A DNA stretch of 11,728 nucleotides from JBGPHT01 sp041484525 (lineage in GTDB: Bacteria; Acidobacteriota; Terriglobia; Bryobacterales; Bryobacteraceae): NCBI GenBank assembly GCA_041484525.1, contig JBGPHT010000207.1, positions 1-11,728 of the forward strand. Reading direction: 5' to 3'. Each line of letters opens with the position of its first letter. The first letter of the stretch is position 1. A model generated the notes under the pieces. It searched no databases. It saw nothing but the letters and a program-made list of their open reading frames with translations, and had not been told where the DNA came from. Below are positions 1 to 7,657 of this stretch, one piece after another. Position numbers and translations under genes: made by a program.

Positions 1-25
1 AAGTCCGGCTGGGTGGGCATTCCGA

Positions 26-54
26 ATTATAAATGCCTTCTTTCCCATAGTCAA
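26..54 (-). promoter_or_regulatory. Sigma70-type promoter reading off the left edge
   Basis: On the minus strand there is a TTGACT box (plus positions 49-54), exactly 17 bases, and then a perfect TATAAT box (26-31). That is 5 of 6 and 6 of 6 matches to the housekeeping consensus with ideal spacing. Transcription would start near position 19 and leave the window to the left, so the target gene is not visible. The surrounding AT-rich sequence fits a promoter region but also raises the chance of random matches. Confidence 0.55.
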
Positions 55-362
55 ACAAAATCGTCTATTTATGTTTTTGGTCGGAAGAGACCGCTGTTTC
101 GACGGGCCTGTGTCTACGAAAATAAGGGACAAGCTCTAGATTAAACTCTTCCACTTAGCGCGAGAGTGTTTTTGGATTTTCCCGCGCGCTTTCCATTAAC
201 GTTACTCCGCATAGCAAAAGCACCCTTAACTGTAGAATCTTCAAGCGGTTGCAGGGCAGAAAATCCACGCGACACGCCATTCCCGCTAAGTTATTGATTC
301 TTCGTTCGCATCCAAGCGACAAACGCACTTTTCCACAGTTTGTGTCACGTAATGTTGACTTT

Positions 363-390
363 ACGAGTGGCCGAAATGTCGGCCACTCGT
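363..390 (-). terminator. Perfect 12-bp-stem hairpin, possible terminator
   Basis: ACGAGTGGCCGA at 363-374 is the exact reverse complement of TCGGCCACTCGT at 379-390, with the four-base loop AATG between them. It lies about 100 bases downstream of the ADOP permease stop codon, where the long minus-strand transcription unit should end. Neither side carries a run of T residues, so it does not fit a textbook intrinsic terminator. It could still stop transcription or protect the 3' end of the mRNA. Alternatively it could be one copy of a dispersed palindromic repeat. The strand is assigned from the upstream gene only, since a perfect hairpin is symmetric. Confidence 0.4.
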
Positions 391-491
391 GGCCTGCACT
401 TCTCTCATTCCAGACGCCTTACGTGGCGTCGGACACCCAGGGCCACAACTCGCCGCGTTTGTCTCAAATAATCTTTTCAGGACTAACTGCC

Positions 492-2981
492 CTACTCATA
501 CCGCAGCGCCACCATCGGATCCACCCGCGTCGCCCGTCTCGCCGGCAAATACGCCGCCGCTACTGCGATCCCCCACAGCAACACTGCCGACGCTGCGATC
601 ACCATCGGGTCCGACGCCTGCATCCCAAACAGGAACGTCTGCAGGAACTTGCCCGCGATGACGGCCAACCCAACTCCCGCCGCCGTCCCGATCGCGAGCA
701 TCACGCCCACCTCGCGCAACACCAGGCGGCGCACCTGGCCGGCGCCCGCACCGAGCGCCATCCGGATGCCGATCTCGCGCGTGCGCCGCATCACGTTGAA
801 CGCCAGCACACCATAGAGTCCGATGGCCGCCAGCACCGTCGCGAGACCCGCAAACGTTCCGGTCAGCGTCGAGAGGATGCGCTCCACGAACATGTTCTCG
901 TCGATCTGCGTCTGCATCGTCTTCAGCTCGCGGATCGGCAGGTTGGCGTCGAGCGCGGCCACTTCGCGGCGGATCGACGCCGCCGTCTGCTCCGGGTCCA
1001 CTGCCGTGCGCAGGTAAAAGAACAGCGTGTTCCAGCGCGTGGTCTGGGGCAGCGGTGTATAGAAAACCGCGGGCGGCGGCTCGCGCATATCCGCGTACTT
1101 GGCATCCTTCACCACGCCCACGATTTGAATGTCGGGCTTGGATGTGCCTTGGCCGATGTGCCGGCCGATGGGGTTCTGGTTGGGTAGAAAGCGCTTCACG
1201 AAGGCTTCGTTGACCATCGCCACTTTGGGCGCCGTGGCGTTGTCGGAGCGCGTGAATTCGCGGCCCAGCAGCACGGGCGTCCCCAGGGTACGGAAGAAGC
1301 CGGCGCCGATAGTATTGAAGTTGGATTGCGCGGAATCGTCGGTGGTGGGCGTGAACCCTTCCACCGTGATGTTGGTGCCGGAGCTGGACCCGGCGATAGC
1401 GGGCACGCGCGCCGCCGAAACCGACTGCACGCCTGGAATGGCGGCCAACCGGTCCGTGAGCTGCTCGTAGAAGTTCGCGACGCTCTGGTCGGTATAGCGG
1501 TTCAGCTTCGGCAGCAGCGAAAATGACATCAGGTGGTCCACGCGGATGCCGAGGTTGATGCGCTCCAGGTTCACCAGCGTTTCGGCCAGCAGGCCGGCGG
1601 AAATCAGCAGGAGCAGCGCAATTCCCATCTGCAAGGTCACCAGCGTCTTGCGAAATACGTTGGCCGATCCGCTGGAAGAAATCTGGCCGGTCTGGTTCTT
1701 CAACTCCGATACTACGTTGGGACGCGACGCCTGGAGCGCGGGAAAGAGTCCGAACAGCAGACCGGTGGCGATCGAGAGCGCGAGCGAGAAGAGCAGCACA
1801 CGCCCGTCGAGGTCGGCGGAAAGTGAGCCGGGCACGCCGGTGGCCGGAGGAATCGAGGCAATGATCGCGCGCAGCGTCCATTTCGCCGCGAACAGTCCGA
1901 GCACGCCGCCGGCGATCGCAACCACGCACGATTCGCCGAGCAGTTGCCGGATCAGCCGCGGCCGCGAGGCGCCCATCGAGAGGCGGATCGCCACTTCGCG
2001 CGTTCGGGCCGCGCTGCGCGCCAATTGCAGATTGGCGACGTTGGCGCACGCGATCAGCAGCACCATCGCGGTGATCCCCATCAGCAGATAAAGCGGCTGC
2101 CGGCCATTCTCGCGCAGGTTGCCGCGCCCGTTCTGGCCGGGCTTGAGGATGATCTTCCGCGCCCGGAACCGCTGCAGGAAATTCGGATTCGGCTGGCGCA
2201 GAAGCTGCACGTCCTGCTCCACCTGCGCATGGTACGGAACATTGATCGCGGCTTCCGCCTGCACCTGCGTGACTCCCGGTTTGAGCCGCGCCAGCAGCGT
2301 GACCCAATAGTTCCGGCGGTCTTCGAGGCTCCCCGCCTCGGGCGTGATTTCCTTCCACATCGAGATCGGCACGTAGAGGTCGGGAGGGCTGCCCGGGCGT
2401 TCGCTGGTGAATCCCTTCTGCGCCACTCCCACGATCGTCATCGGATACCCGTTCACGATGATGGTCTGGTTGAGCACGGAGGGGTCGTTGCCGAATCGCG
2501 AAGTCCAGTAACCGTGGTCGAGGATGGCGAGCGGGTGGTCTCCGGGAGTGCGATCGTCGGCTTCGGTGAAGAGCCGGCCGCTCGCCGCACGAACGCCCAG
2601 CACGTCGAAGTAGTTCCCCGAAACCAAGCGCGCCGTCCCGTGGGACGCTTGCCGGTTGTATGCCAGGCTCACCGCTCGGTTGCGTGCGCCCGCCAGCCCG
2701 GCGAAGGGTCCCGGCACCTTTTGCAGTTCGCGGAAGACCGGATAGGTGAAGGACGGTCCGTCGGGTTCATCCGTCGACATGCTGCCTTGCACCGGGCCGG
2801 GGCTATACAGATAGACCAGCTCCTCCGGATTCTTGACGGGGAGTTTGCGCAGCAGAATCTGGTCCAGCAGCGAAAAGATGGCGGTGTTGGCGCCGATTCC
2901 GAGCGCCAGCGAAAGCACCGCGACAATGGTGAACAGCGGGGTGCGCGCCAACCCGCGCAGGGTCACACGAAGGCTTGGCAT
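492..2981 (-). CDS. ADOP-type MacB/FtsX ABC transporter permease
   Basis: This 829-residue inner-membrane protein has the duplicated architecture of the acidobacterial duplicated orphan permeases. The first half has a membrane segment at about residues 16-40, a MacB-like periplasmic domain to about 250 and an FtsX-type core at about 296-420 containing TREVAIRLSMGA (327-338). The second half repeats this: membrane segment near 445-467, periplasmic domain to about 695 and FtsX core from about 701 with TREIGIRMALGA (734-745). The protein ends PARRATRVDPMVALRYE, the usual end of this family. Known relatives work with MacB-like ATPases in efflux or mechanotransmission; no ATPase is encoded beside it here, which is typical of 'orphan' members. 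The N-terminal prefix domain of many ADOPs is absent. The start codon has only a weak GGGAC-like ribosome site. The gene lies 27 bases after the preceding membrane-protein gene, so read-through from the operon is likely, but a shared function is not shown. The substrate is unknown. Confidence 0.9.
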   Translation of the reverse strand: MPSLRVTLRGLARTPLFTIVAVLSLALGIGANTAIFSLLDQILLRKLPVKNPEELVYLYSPGPVQGSMSTDEPDGPSFTYPVFRELQKVPGPFAGLAGARNRAVSLAYNRQASHGTARLVSGNYFDVLGVRAASGRLFTEADDRTPGDHPLAILDHGYWTSRFGNDPSVLNQTIIVNGYPMTIVGVAQKGFTSERPGSPPDLYVPISMWKEITPEAGSLEDRRNYWVTLLARLKPGVTQVQAEAAINVPYHAQVEQDVQLLRQPNPNFLQRFRARKIILKPGQNGRGNLRENGRQPLYLLMGITAMVLLIACANVANLQLARSAARTREVAIRLSMGASRPRLIRQLLGESCVVAIAGGVLGLFAAKWTLRAIIASIPPATGVPGSLSADLDGRVLLFSLALSIATGLLFGLFPALQASRPNVVSELKNQTGQISSSGSANVFRKTLVTLQMGIALLLLISAGLLAETLVNLERINLGIRVDHLMSFSLLPKLNRYTDQSVANFYEQLTDRLAAIPGVQSVSAARVPAIAGSSSGTNITVEGFTPTTDDSAQSNFNTIGAGFFRTLGTPVLLGREFTRSDNATAPKVAMVNEAFVKRFLPNQNPIGRHIGQGTSKPDIQIVGVVKDAKYADMREPPPAVFYTPLPQTTRWNTLFFYLRTAVDPEQTAASIRREVAALDANLPIRELKTMQTQIDENMFVERILSTLTGTFAGLATVLAAIGLYGVLAFNVMRRTREIGIRMALGAGAGQVRRLVLREVGVMLAIGTAAGVGLAVIAGKFLQTFLFGMQASDPMVIAASAVLLWGIAVAAAYLPARRATRVDPMVALRYE

Positions 2982-3008
2982 GTCCCACAGGATATCCCAC
3001 TTGACGGC

Positions 3009-4172
3009 TCAAAGCCGCGCCAGCTTGTGGGCGATTGTCAGCAGGCCGGACGCGAACAGCACTGCGATCCGCGGCAGGATCAGCGCCAGCGGCAGCGCTC
3101 CGAAGATACTCCGCACAGCCAGGCCGTGTAGCGCCACCAGCACCAGCAGCGGCGAAAACAGGCGGCCGAAGTCGTAGGCCCGGTACTGTTCCTCGATGCT
3201 CAGCATGTAGCAGCCGAGCAGCGCGAACGCCAGGCAAACCAGTGCCGCCGGCTGCGGGCCCTTTCTTCGTACGATGAGAAAACCCCACACCACAGCCATC
3301 CACATTCCGGCCAGCGCCAGCCAGTCGCACACACGCGAAAACAACGCCAGGCCGTGGCTGCGCGCCGATTCGAGCGGCTGCCCGGCCAGTTGGACTACCG
3401 TCATGAACGGCAGGAACCGGTGCGCGTAAACGAAGGTAGGGGTGTGGACGTACACCCAGTAGCACCACGCCGCCCATGGCAGAACTGCGGTGCCGAAGAG
3501 CAGCGCCGTCCGAAACCTCCGCTCGAACAGCAGCGAAACGCAGTACGCGGCGCAGAGAAAAACTCCCACTTCGCGGGTGAATGCTGCCGCCATCATCAGC
3601 CAGTAGAGTTTCCAACTGGGCCCGTGCCCCAGATGCACGCAGAACCCGAGGGTCAGAGCGGTCAACGCCAGGTCGGGCACGGTCATGCGCTCGACCGCGA
3701 TCGTCACGCCGGGCACCAGCAGAAACAGCAGCGACCACAGTGGATGAACCCCGCGGTCTTCGAGCAGGCGCGCCAGCCACACCACCCCCGCAAACACAAA
3801 CGCCAGCGTCACTAAGAACAGCGCGCGGTCGATGTACTGCTGCTTCCCCAGTGCCAGCAGCCACGCCAGTGCGGGCACGAGAATCCGCTGATACCGCAGG
3901 CGCGGCTCGTCCATCACGGCGGCGAATTTCTCGCCCAACAGCGGCCCGTGAGCCGCGTAGTGATAAAACTGGCCATCGAACCCGGCGCTGCCCGGCGTGC
4001 GATACACGTGCTCGAACTCGAGCGGCGCCGGCACCTGGAATTTCGTGCCGGTGCAGAACAGGCCGGTCCAGTTGCCGCCATATAGACCCCAAACCGAAAA
4101 CTGCCACCACACCAGCACGGCGCCAATCCCGAGGAGTCCCGGAATCCAGTGACGGCGCCCCATCGCGGTCAT
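3009..4172 (-). CDS. Polytopic membrane protein, GT-C-like glycosyltransferase
   Basis: This is a 387-residue, strongly hydrophobic protein with roughly eight to ten predicted membrane segments, the first at about residues 10-30. After it comes a loop with FDGQFYHYAAHGP (65-77), followed by RYQRILVPALAWLL (93-106), an AFTREVGVF segment (197-205) and DFGRLFSPLLV near 335-345. An Asp-Gly-Gln-Phe-Tyr loop after the first helix and a Thr-Arg-Glu helix are features I associate with bacterial GT-C-fold proteins, which transfer sugars from lipid-linked donors on the outer face of the inner membrane. That assignment is by resemblance only. The ATG at 4172 overlaps the stop codon of the upstream nucleotidyltransferase gene as ATGA, which fixes the start and implies coupled translation. 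The frame stays open upstream to 4520, but that part is antisense-like Arg/Pro/Ala-rich sequence inside the upstream gene and was left out. It could instead be an undefined membrane protein or flippase partner. Confidence 0.7.
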   Translation of the reverse strand: MTAMGRRHWIPGLLGIGAVLVWWQFSVWGLYGGNWTGLFCTGTKFQVPAPLEFEHVYRTPGSAGFDGQFYHYAAHGPLLGEKFAAVMDEPRLRYQRILVPALAWLLALGKQQYIDRALFLVTLAFVFAGVVWLARLLEDRGVHPLWSLLFLLVPGVTIAVERMTVPDLALTALTLGFCVHLGHGPSWKLYWLMMAAAFTREVGVFLCAAYCVSLLFERRFRTALLFGTAVLPWAAWCYWVYVHTPTFVYAHRFLPFMTVVQLAGQPLESARSHGLALFSRVCDWLALAGMWMAVVWGFLIVRRKGPQPAALVCLAFALLGCYMLSIEEQYRAYDFGRLFSPLLVLVALHGLAVRSIFGALPLALILPRIAVLFASGLLTIAHKLARL

Positions 4173-5320
4173 GCGCTTTGCCGATCCGCCAGGCGCCGCA
4201 CGGCCGACCGCACCAGCAGGCCCGGCAATGCGCCTACGCTCTGCAACTCGAACGCATACTGCAGGTGCCGGACGAACCCGTGGGCGTGGAGCGCCGGCGA
4301 AGCGCCTCCCAGGCTGCGCCGCCAGCGGGCGTAGAACGAGAGCAGGTCCTGCCACGCCGTGCGCCGCGCCATCGGTGCGCAGGCGCGGGCGAACTCGGCG
4401 CGAGTAGCGGCACTCACCGGCGCGCGCTCGAGCGCATCCAGCGCCCAGGCCGGAATTCCCAAAGCGAACGCGCGATTGAGAAACTCGAGGGCGCAGTGCA
4501 CGTAGGGCGACAGGTCCCACGCGCGGCAGGTCGCGACCAACCGCTGCCAGTCGACAGCCTCATCGCTGCGCAGTAGCAGCACCGCGTCCGCCACCCAGCG
4601 AACGGGCGGCACCGCGCTCCATACGATTCCGTGCGTGAGGACTTGCAGCAGGTGCTCGGTGACGTGGCACGTCAGAAGGGGAACGCCGCAAAACTCCAGC
4701 GGCTCCGCATGCGACCAGAAGGGCCCATCGGCTGCCTCGTGGCAGCAAAGGTTCAGAGCGTGCCAATGGAGATCGATCTGCCCTCCTTCGGGTCCCGAAA
4801 AATCCATCGCGTGGCGAAACGCCAGGAACCCGCCGGCGATCTCTCGCGGACGCCAATAGGCCGGCTTCCAGCCTCGCGCCTCCAGGTTTTCGAACAGATC
4901 CCGCGCGCGTTTCACGGGAACCAGTATGTCGATATCGCGCATCGGCCGGCAGCCCGCGTCAGGATAGACCAGCGACGCGAGCGCCGCCCCCTTCAACAGC
5001 ATCACCGGGATGTCTTGCGCGCGCAGTTCTTCGAGCACCGGCCGCACGCGGTGAAAGAGCACCTGATTTTCCGACCACGCGCGGCGGTGGATGCCCTTGA
5101 GCCGGTTCCATTCGGGACCGGTGAGTCCTTGCGTGTGGAGATTCCGGTAGACCAGCGGGAGCAGACGGAATGAGCCCTCGTCCGGGTGGTCCAGTTGGAA
5201 CTCCCGTTCCCACCCGGCCCAGGCCGCGGCCGCGCGGTCGCCGTGTCCCAGTGCTGCCTCGATCAGCAACATCTGCGAGGGCGTGGGCAGGCACGCGAAA
5301 AGCAATTTGGGTTCAGCCAC
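4169..5320 (-). CDS. Nucleotidyltransferase family protein (PF14907-like)
   Basis: This is a 383-residue soluble protein with the signature of uncharacterised nucleotidyltransferases of the NTP_transf_5 group. LKGAALASLVYP (109-120) is followed by RPMRDIDILVP (125-135), where the Asp-Ile-Asp pair (129 and 131) would bind the metal and nucleotide. IDLHWH (182-187) probably supplies the third acidic residue, and RWVADAVLLL (241-250) is a conserved-looking helix. The family fold predicts transfer of a nucleotidyl group to a small molecule, sugar or peptide, but no substrate is established. Members occur beside RiPP genes, including some lasso peptide clusters with HPr-kinase-like enzymes, and in polysaccharide loci, which fits its neighbours here. 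The start is GTG at 5320 with a GGAG ribosome site at 5328-5331. It overlaps the end of the ABC transporter gene by 8 bases, and its stop overlaps the next ATG by 4. No active-site residue looks missing. Confidence 0.85.
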   Translation of the reverse strand: MAEPKLLFACLPTPSQMLLIEAALGHGDRAAAAWAGWEREFQLDHPDEGSFRLLPLVYRNLHTQGLTGPEWNRLKGIHRRAWSENQVLFHRVRPVLEELRAQDIPVMLLKGAALASLVYPDAGCRPMRDIDILVPVKRARDLFENLEARGWKPAYWRPREIAGGFLAFRHAMDFSGPEGGQIDLHWHALNLCCHEAADGPFWSHAEPLEFCGVPLLTCHVTEHLLQVLTHGIVWSAVPPVRWVADAVLLLRSDEAVDWQRLVATCRAWDLSPYVHCALEFLNRAFALGIPAWALDALERAPVSAATRAEFARACAPMARRTAWQDLLSFYARWRRSLGGASPALHAHGFVRHLQYAFELQSVGALPGLLVRSAVRRLADRQSA

Positions 5321-6974
5321 GCGCGCTCTCCGCCGCCTCCGCCAGGTTCATCCGGCAGACGCGGCCAGCCTGCGCGGTTACCGCCTCGTCGTGGCTGATC
5401 AAGAGTACCGCCGGCGACCAAGGCAGCGACCGCAGATTGGCCAACAGCGCGGCCAGTCCGGCTTCGTCCAGATGGTTCGCGGGTTCGTCCAGGATCAGCA
5501 GTCGAGGCCGCCGCAGCAGCGCACGCGCCAGCGCCAGCCGTTGCCGCTGTCCGCCTGAGAGCCGCAGGGCGTCTTCACCGACCGGTGTTTCCAATGCCTG
5601 CGGAAGCTCGCGCAGCCACTCGCCGGCGCCAGCCAGTTCGAGCGCGGCTTCCACATCTACCTGGCCTGCCGTGGGTGCTCCGTAGGTGATGTTCTCCCGG
5701 ATCGTACCCGGGAAAAACTGCGGCTCCTGCGAGACCACGCCGATGCCGCGCCGCATGGCGATCAGATCCACTTCGTCGTACGGCGTGCCGGAAGCTATCA
5801 ACTGGCCTCGCTGCGGCCGGTAGAATCCGAGCACCAGCCGCACCACCGTACTCTTCCCGCAGCCGTTCGGACCGGCTAGCGCCGTCACCTCGCCGGCATT
5901 TACCCGCAGGTTGAAGTCCTGCAGCACGGGCTTGCCGGCGTATGCGAACTCCACGCCGCGCAGCTCGACGGAGCCGTCGAACTGGATGGCGCGCGTGCCC
6001 TTGTATTCCGGTTGCACGGGCGATTCCAGGAACTCGTCCAGGCCCGCCAGTGCCTGCCGTCCGAGGATCATCTGGGGCACGGCCGCGAGCGCCGCGTTGC
6101 CGGAATTCCGTAGCAGCGCTAACCCTGCGTAGAATCCGAGCAGGCTGCCCAGGCTCATGCTCCCTCCGATCACCAGCATGCCGCCCGCCACCAGCACGAA
6201 CAGGCTCGCCAGCAATGCGAGGTTCGATTGTAGAAGGTTGTAGGCGCTGTCGAGCCATGCCATGGCGCCGCTGGCCACCCGCAGGCGTTCGATTTCCTCC
6301 CGGCGATTCTGACGCTCGTGCTCTTCGCAGGATTGCATGCGGATGAGATCCAGTTTTTCGAGCAGGTAGAGAGTCCCTTGGCTGAACGAGTCGAAGGCGG
6401 TGCGGAATCCGTCTACGCTGCGCCTGAGCCGCCGGGAGACGCGCTGGTTGACTGCGTAGATCACACCGCCCGAGATCAACAAGAGAAGTGCGAGCCGGGC
6501 CGAGAGCAAGCAAAGCGCTGCGAAAAGCGCCGCGGCCGAAGCCGCTGAGGGCAGGAGCTGCGCGACCAGCGCGTTACTCATCACGTCGACGCGCTCCGTA
6601 TCCTGCACCAAGCGGGCGTGCAGCCGGCCGCGGTCGGCGCGGTCGTGCCAGGAGCGGGGTAGCACTTGTAGTTTGTCGAACACCTCGCTCCGCAGTTCCG
6701 CGATTACGAGCTTCGTGGCGTCGAGCGTGGTGCGGCGCGTCCAGAGCGCCAGCGCGGTTCCGGCAATGTACAGGCCGCCGATGGCGAGCGCCGTGCTGAC
6801 CAGCGCGTTGGCATCGCGCGCCGGAAGCGCCTTGTCGAATAGCCGTCTCACCAACAAAACCAACGGCAGCGCGAAGGCCACCTGCAGCAGCGCCGCCGCG
6901 ATGGCGATGGAGAGTGTCGCGGTATGCGGCCGGAAGCGGCGGGCATAACGGCGCCACATCCCGTACCCGTTCAT
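5313..6974 (-). CDS. ABC exporter half-transporter (membrane + ATPase)
   Basis: This 553-residue protein has the layout of an MsbA/lasso-exporter-type half-transporter and presumably acts as a homodimer in the inner membrane. Hydrophobic segments lie at about 20-45, 60-80, 135-158, 160-176 and 250-290. A nucleotide-binding domain follows from about 335. It is complete: Walker A GPNGCGKST (368-376), Q-loop Gln416 in VSQEP, signature LSGGQ (472-476), Walker B LLILDEP (492-498) with catalytic Glu497, and the switch His528 in LISHDE. There is no C39 peptidase domain at the N-terminus, so it would not cleave a double-glycine leader itself. The ATG at 6974 overlaps the previous stop as ATGA, with a GGAAGAG ribosome site. 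A longer frame open to 7379 is antisense to the upstream glycosyltransferase gene. Cargo could be a modified peptide or a lipid-linked sugar; the position between glycosyltransferases and a nucleotidyltransferase does not decide between them. Confidence 0.93.
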   Translation of the reverse strand: MNGYGMWRRYARRFRPHTATLSIAIAAALLQVAFALPLVLLVRRLFDKALPARDANALVSTALAIGGLYIAGTALALWTRRTTLDATKLVIAELRSEVFDKLQVLPRSWHDRADRGRLHARLVQDTERVDVMSNALVAQLLPSAASAAALFAALCLLSARLALLLLISGGVIYAVNQRVSRRLRRSVDGFRTAFDSFSQGTLYLLEKLDLIRMQSCEEHERQNRREEIERLRVASGAMAWLDSAYNLLQSNLALLASLFVLVAGGMLVIGGSMSLGSLLGFYAGLALLRNSGNAALAAVPQMILGRQALAGLDEFLESPVQPEYKGTRAIQFDGSVELRGVEFAYAGKPVLQDFNLRVNAGEVTALAGPNGCGKSTVVRLVLGFYRPQRGQLIASGTPYDEVDLIAMRRGIGVVSQEPQFFPGTIRENITYGAPTAGQVDVEAALELAGAGEWLRELPQALETPVGEDALRLSGGQRQRLALARALLRRPRLLILDEPANHLDEAGLAALLANLRSLPWSPAVLLISHDEAVTAQAGRVCRMNLAEAAESARG

Positions 6975-7657
6975 CGCGGCTCTTCCGATGACGCGGCGCG
7001 GCGGCGCTCGAGGGCGGCGCGCACTACTTTGGCATAGTCCGCCCGCGACTGGCGCTCGCGGATGCCGGTGTTGGTTTCGTGAATGCGCCTGAGGAGCACC
7101 GTCTCGCGGGCCACCGCCGTCTTCAGCCCGATTTCCCGGGCACGGGCCAGCCAGTCGATGAACTCTCCCACCCGCAGGTCCGTCCGCAGCCACCCCACGC
7201 GATGAAAGGAAGACATGCGGATCAAGGCCGCGCTGGGCAGTGCGCCGGCCACGGGCGGATTCTCCACCATTCCGCGCTCTTTGCCGTCGCGGAACTCGAC
7301 CGCGTGGCCGAGCACGATGTCGAGCGCCGGATCCGAGGATAGCACCGCCATTTGGTGCCGCAGCTTGCCCGCTGTCCAAACATCGTCGGCGTCCAGGAAT
7401 GCCAGCAACTCGCCGTGCGATTCGGCCACGCCCCGATTGCGCGCCGCACCTGCGCCCGCATGCGGCTGGCAGTGCAACGTGACCGTCGGACCGAAAGCGC
7501 GCGCCACCTCCGCGGTGTGATCCGATGAGCCATCGTCCACCACGATTACCTCGATCGGCCGGTGCTCCTGCTGCAGTGCGCTCTCTATCGCTTCACCCAG
7601 AAAAGCTCCTGCATTGTACGCCGGAATCACGACGCTGACCAGCGTAGACTCACTCAT
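6971..7657 (-). CDS. GT2 family glycosyltransferase (second of pair)
   Basis: This 228-residue cytosolic enzyme has a GT-A fold. The N-terminus LVSVVIPAYNAGAFLGEAI (6-24) and the DDGSSDHT segment (41-48) form the nucleotide-sugar site, and FLDADDVW (87-94) holds the metal-binding Asp-x-Asp. GEFIDWLARA (164-173) occupies the position of the catalytic-base region, and RRIHETNTG (190-198) is a C-terminal Arg-x-His-x-x-Asn motif. I see no membrane helix. Donor and acceptor cannot be told from sequence. It overlaps the preceding glycosyltransferase gene by 8 bases (ATGAGTGA) and the following transporter gene by 4. It resembles that preceding gene in length and motif order, so the two are probably tandem paralogues that diverged to use different donors or acceptors. 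The catalytic-base region reads GEFIDW here but GEDQDW in its neighbour. This is a real difference in the acidic residues. Confidence 0.92.
   Translation of the reverse strand: MSESTLVSVVIPAYNAGAFLGEAIESALQQEHRPIEVIVVDDGSSDHTAEVARAFGPTVTLHCQPHAGAGAARNRGVAESHGELLAFLDADDVWTAGKLRHQMAVLSSDPALDIVLGHAVEFRDGKERGMVENPPVAGALPSAALIRMSSFHRVGWLRTDLRVGEFIDWLARAREIGLKTAVARETVLLRRIHETNTGIRERQSRADYAKVVRAALERRRAASSEEPR

Larger units (their letters stand above)
1..491. other. AT-richer intergenic region without a recognisable gene
   Basis: This stretch is visibly richer in A and T than the dense coding DNA that follows, and no open frame in it looks like a real protein. The long plus-strand frames that begin here run antisense through the permease gene and have the Arg/Pro/His-rich make-up of shadow frames. 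Three structures stand out. The first is a promoter-like pair on the minus strand near the left edge. The second is a perfect 12-bp-stem hairpin at 363-390. The third is a smaller hairpin at 413-430, with a 6-bp GACGCC/GGCGTC stem and a 6-base loop. Both hairpins lie downstream of the permease stop codon (492-494) in its reading direction. I see no tRNA, no CRISPR repeats and no clear insertion-sequence end. Confidence 0.6.

Noticed and set aside
1..491. CRISPR array, tRNA or transposon end in the left intergenic region
   Set aside because: No regularly spaced direct repeats, no cloverleaf pattern and no transposase-like frame were seen; only isolated hairpins and a promoter-like pair.
249..1187. 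Long plus-strand open frames opposite the permease and DHH genes (for example 249-1187, 1944-3131, 8585-9556)
   Set aside because: They are antisense to well-supported genes, are rich in Arg, Pro, His and Ala, and show no domain motifs, as expected for shadow frames in GC-rich DNA.
4173..4520. Upstream extension of the GT-C-like gene to 4520
   Set aside because: The added residues are Arg/Pro/Ala-rich shadow sequence of the nucleotidyltransferase gene; the ATGA overlap at 4169-4172 gives a better start.
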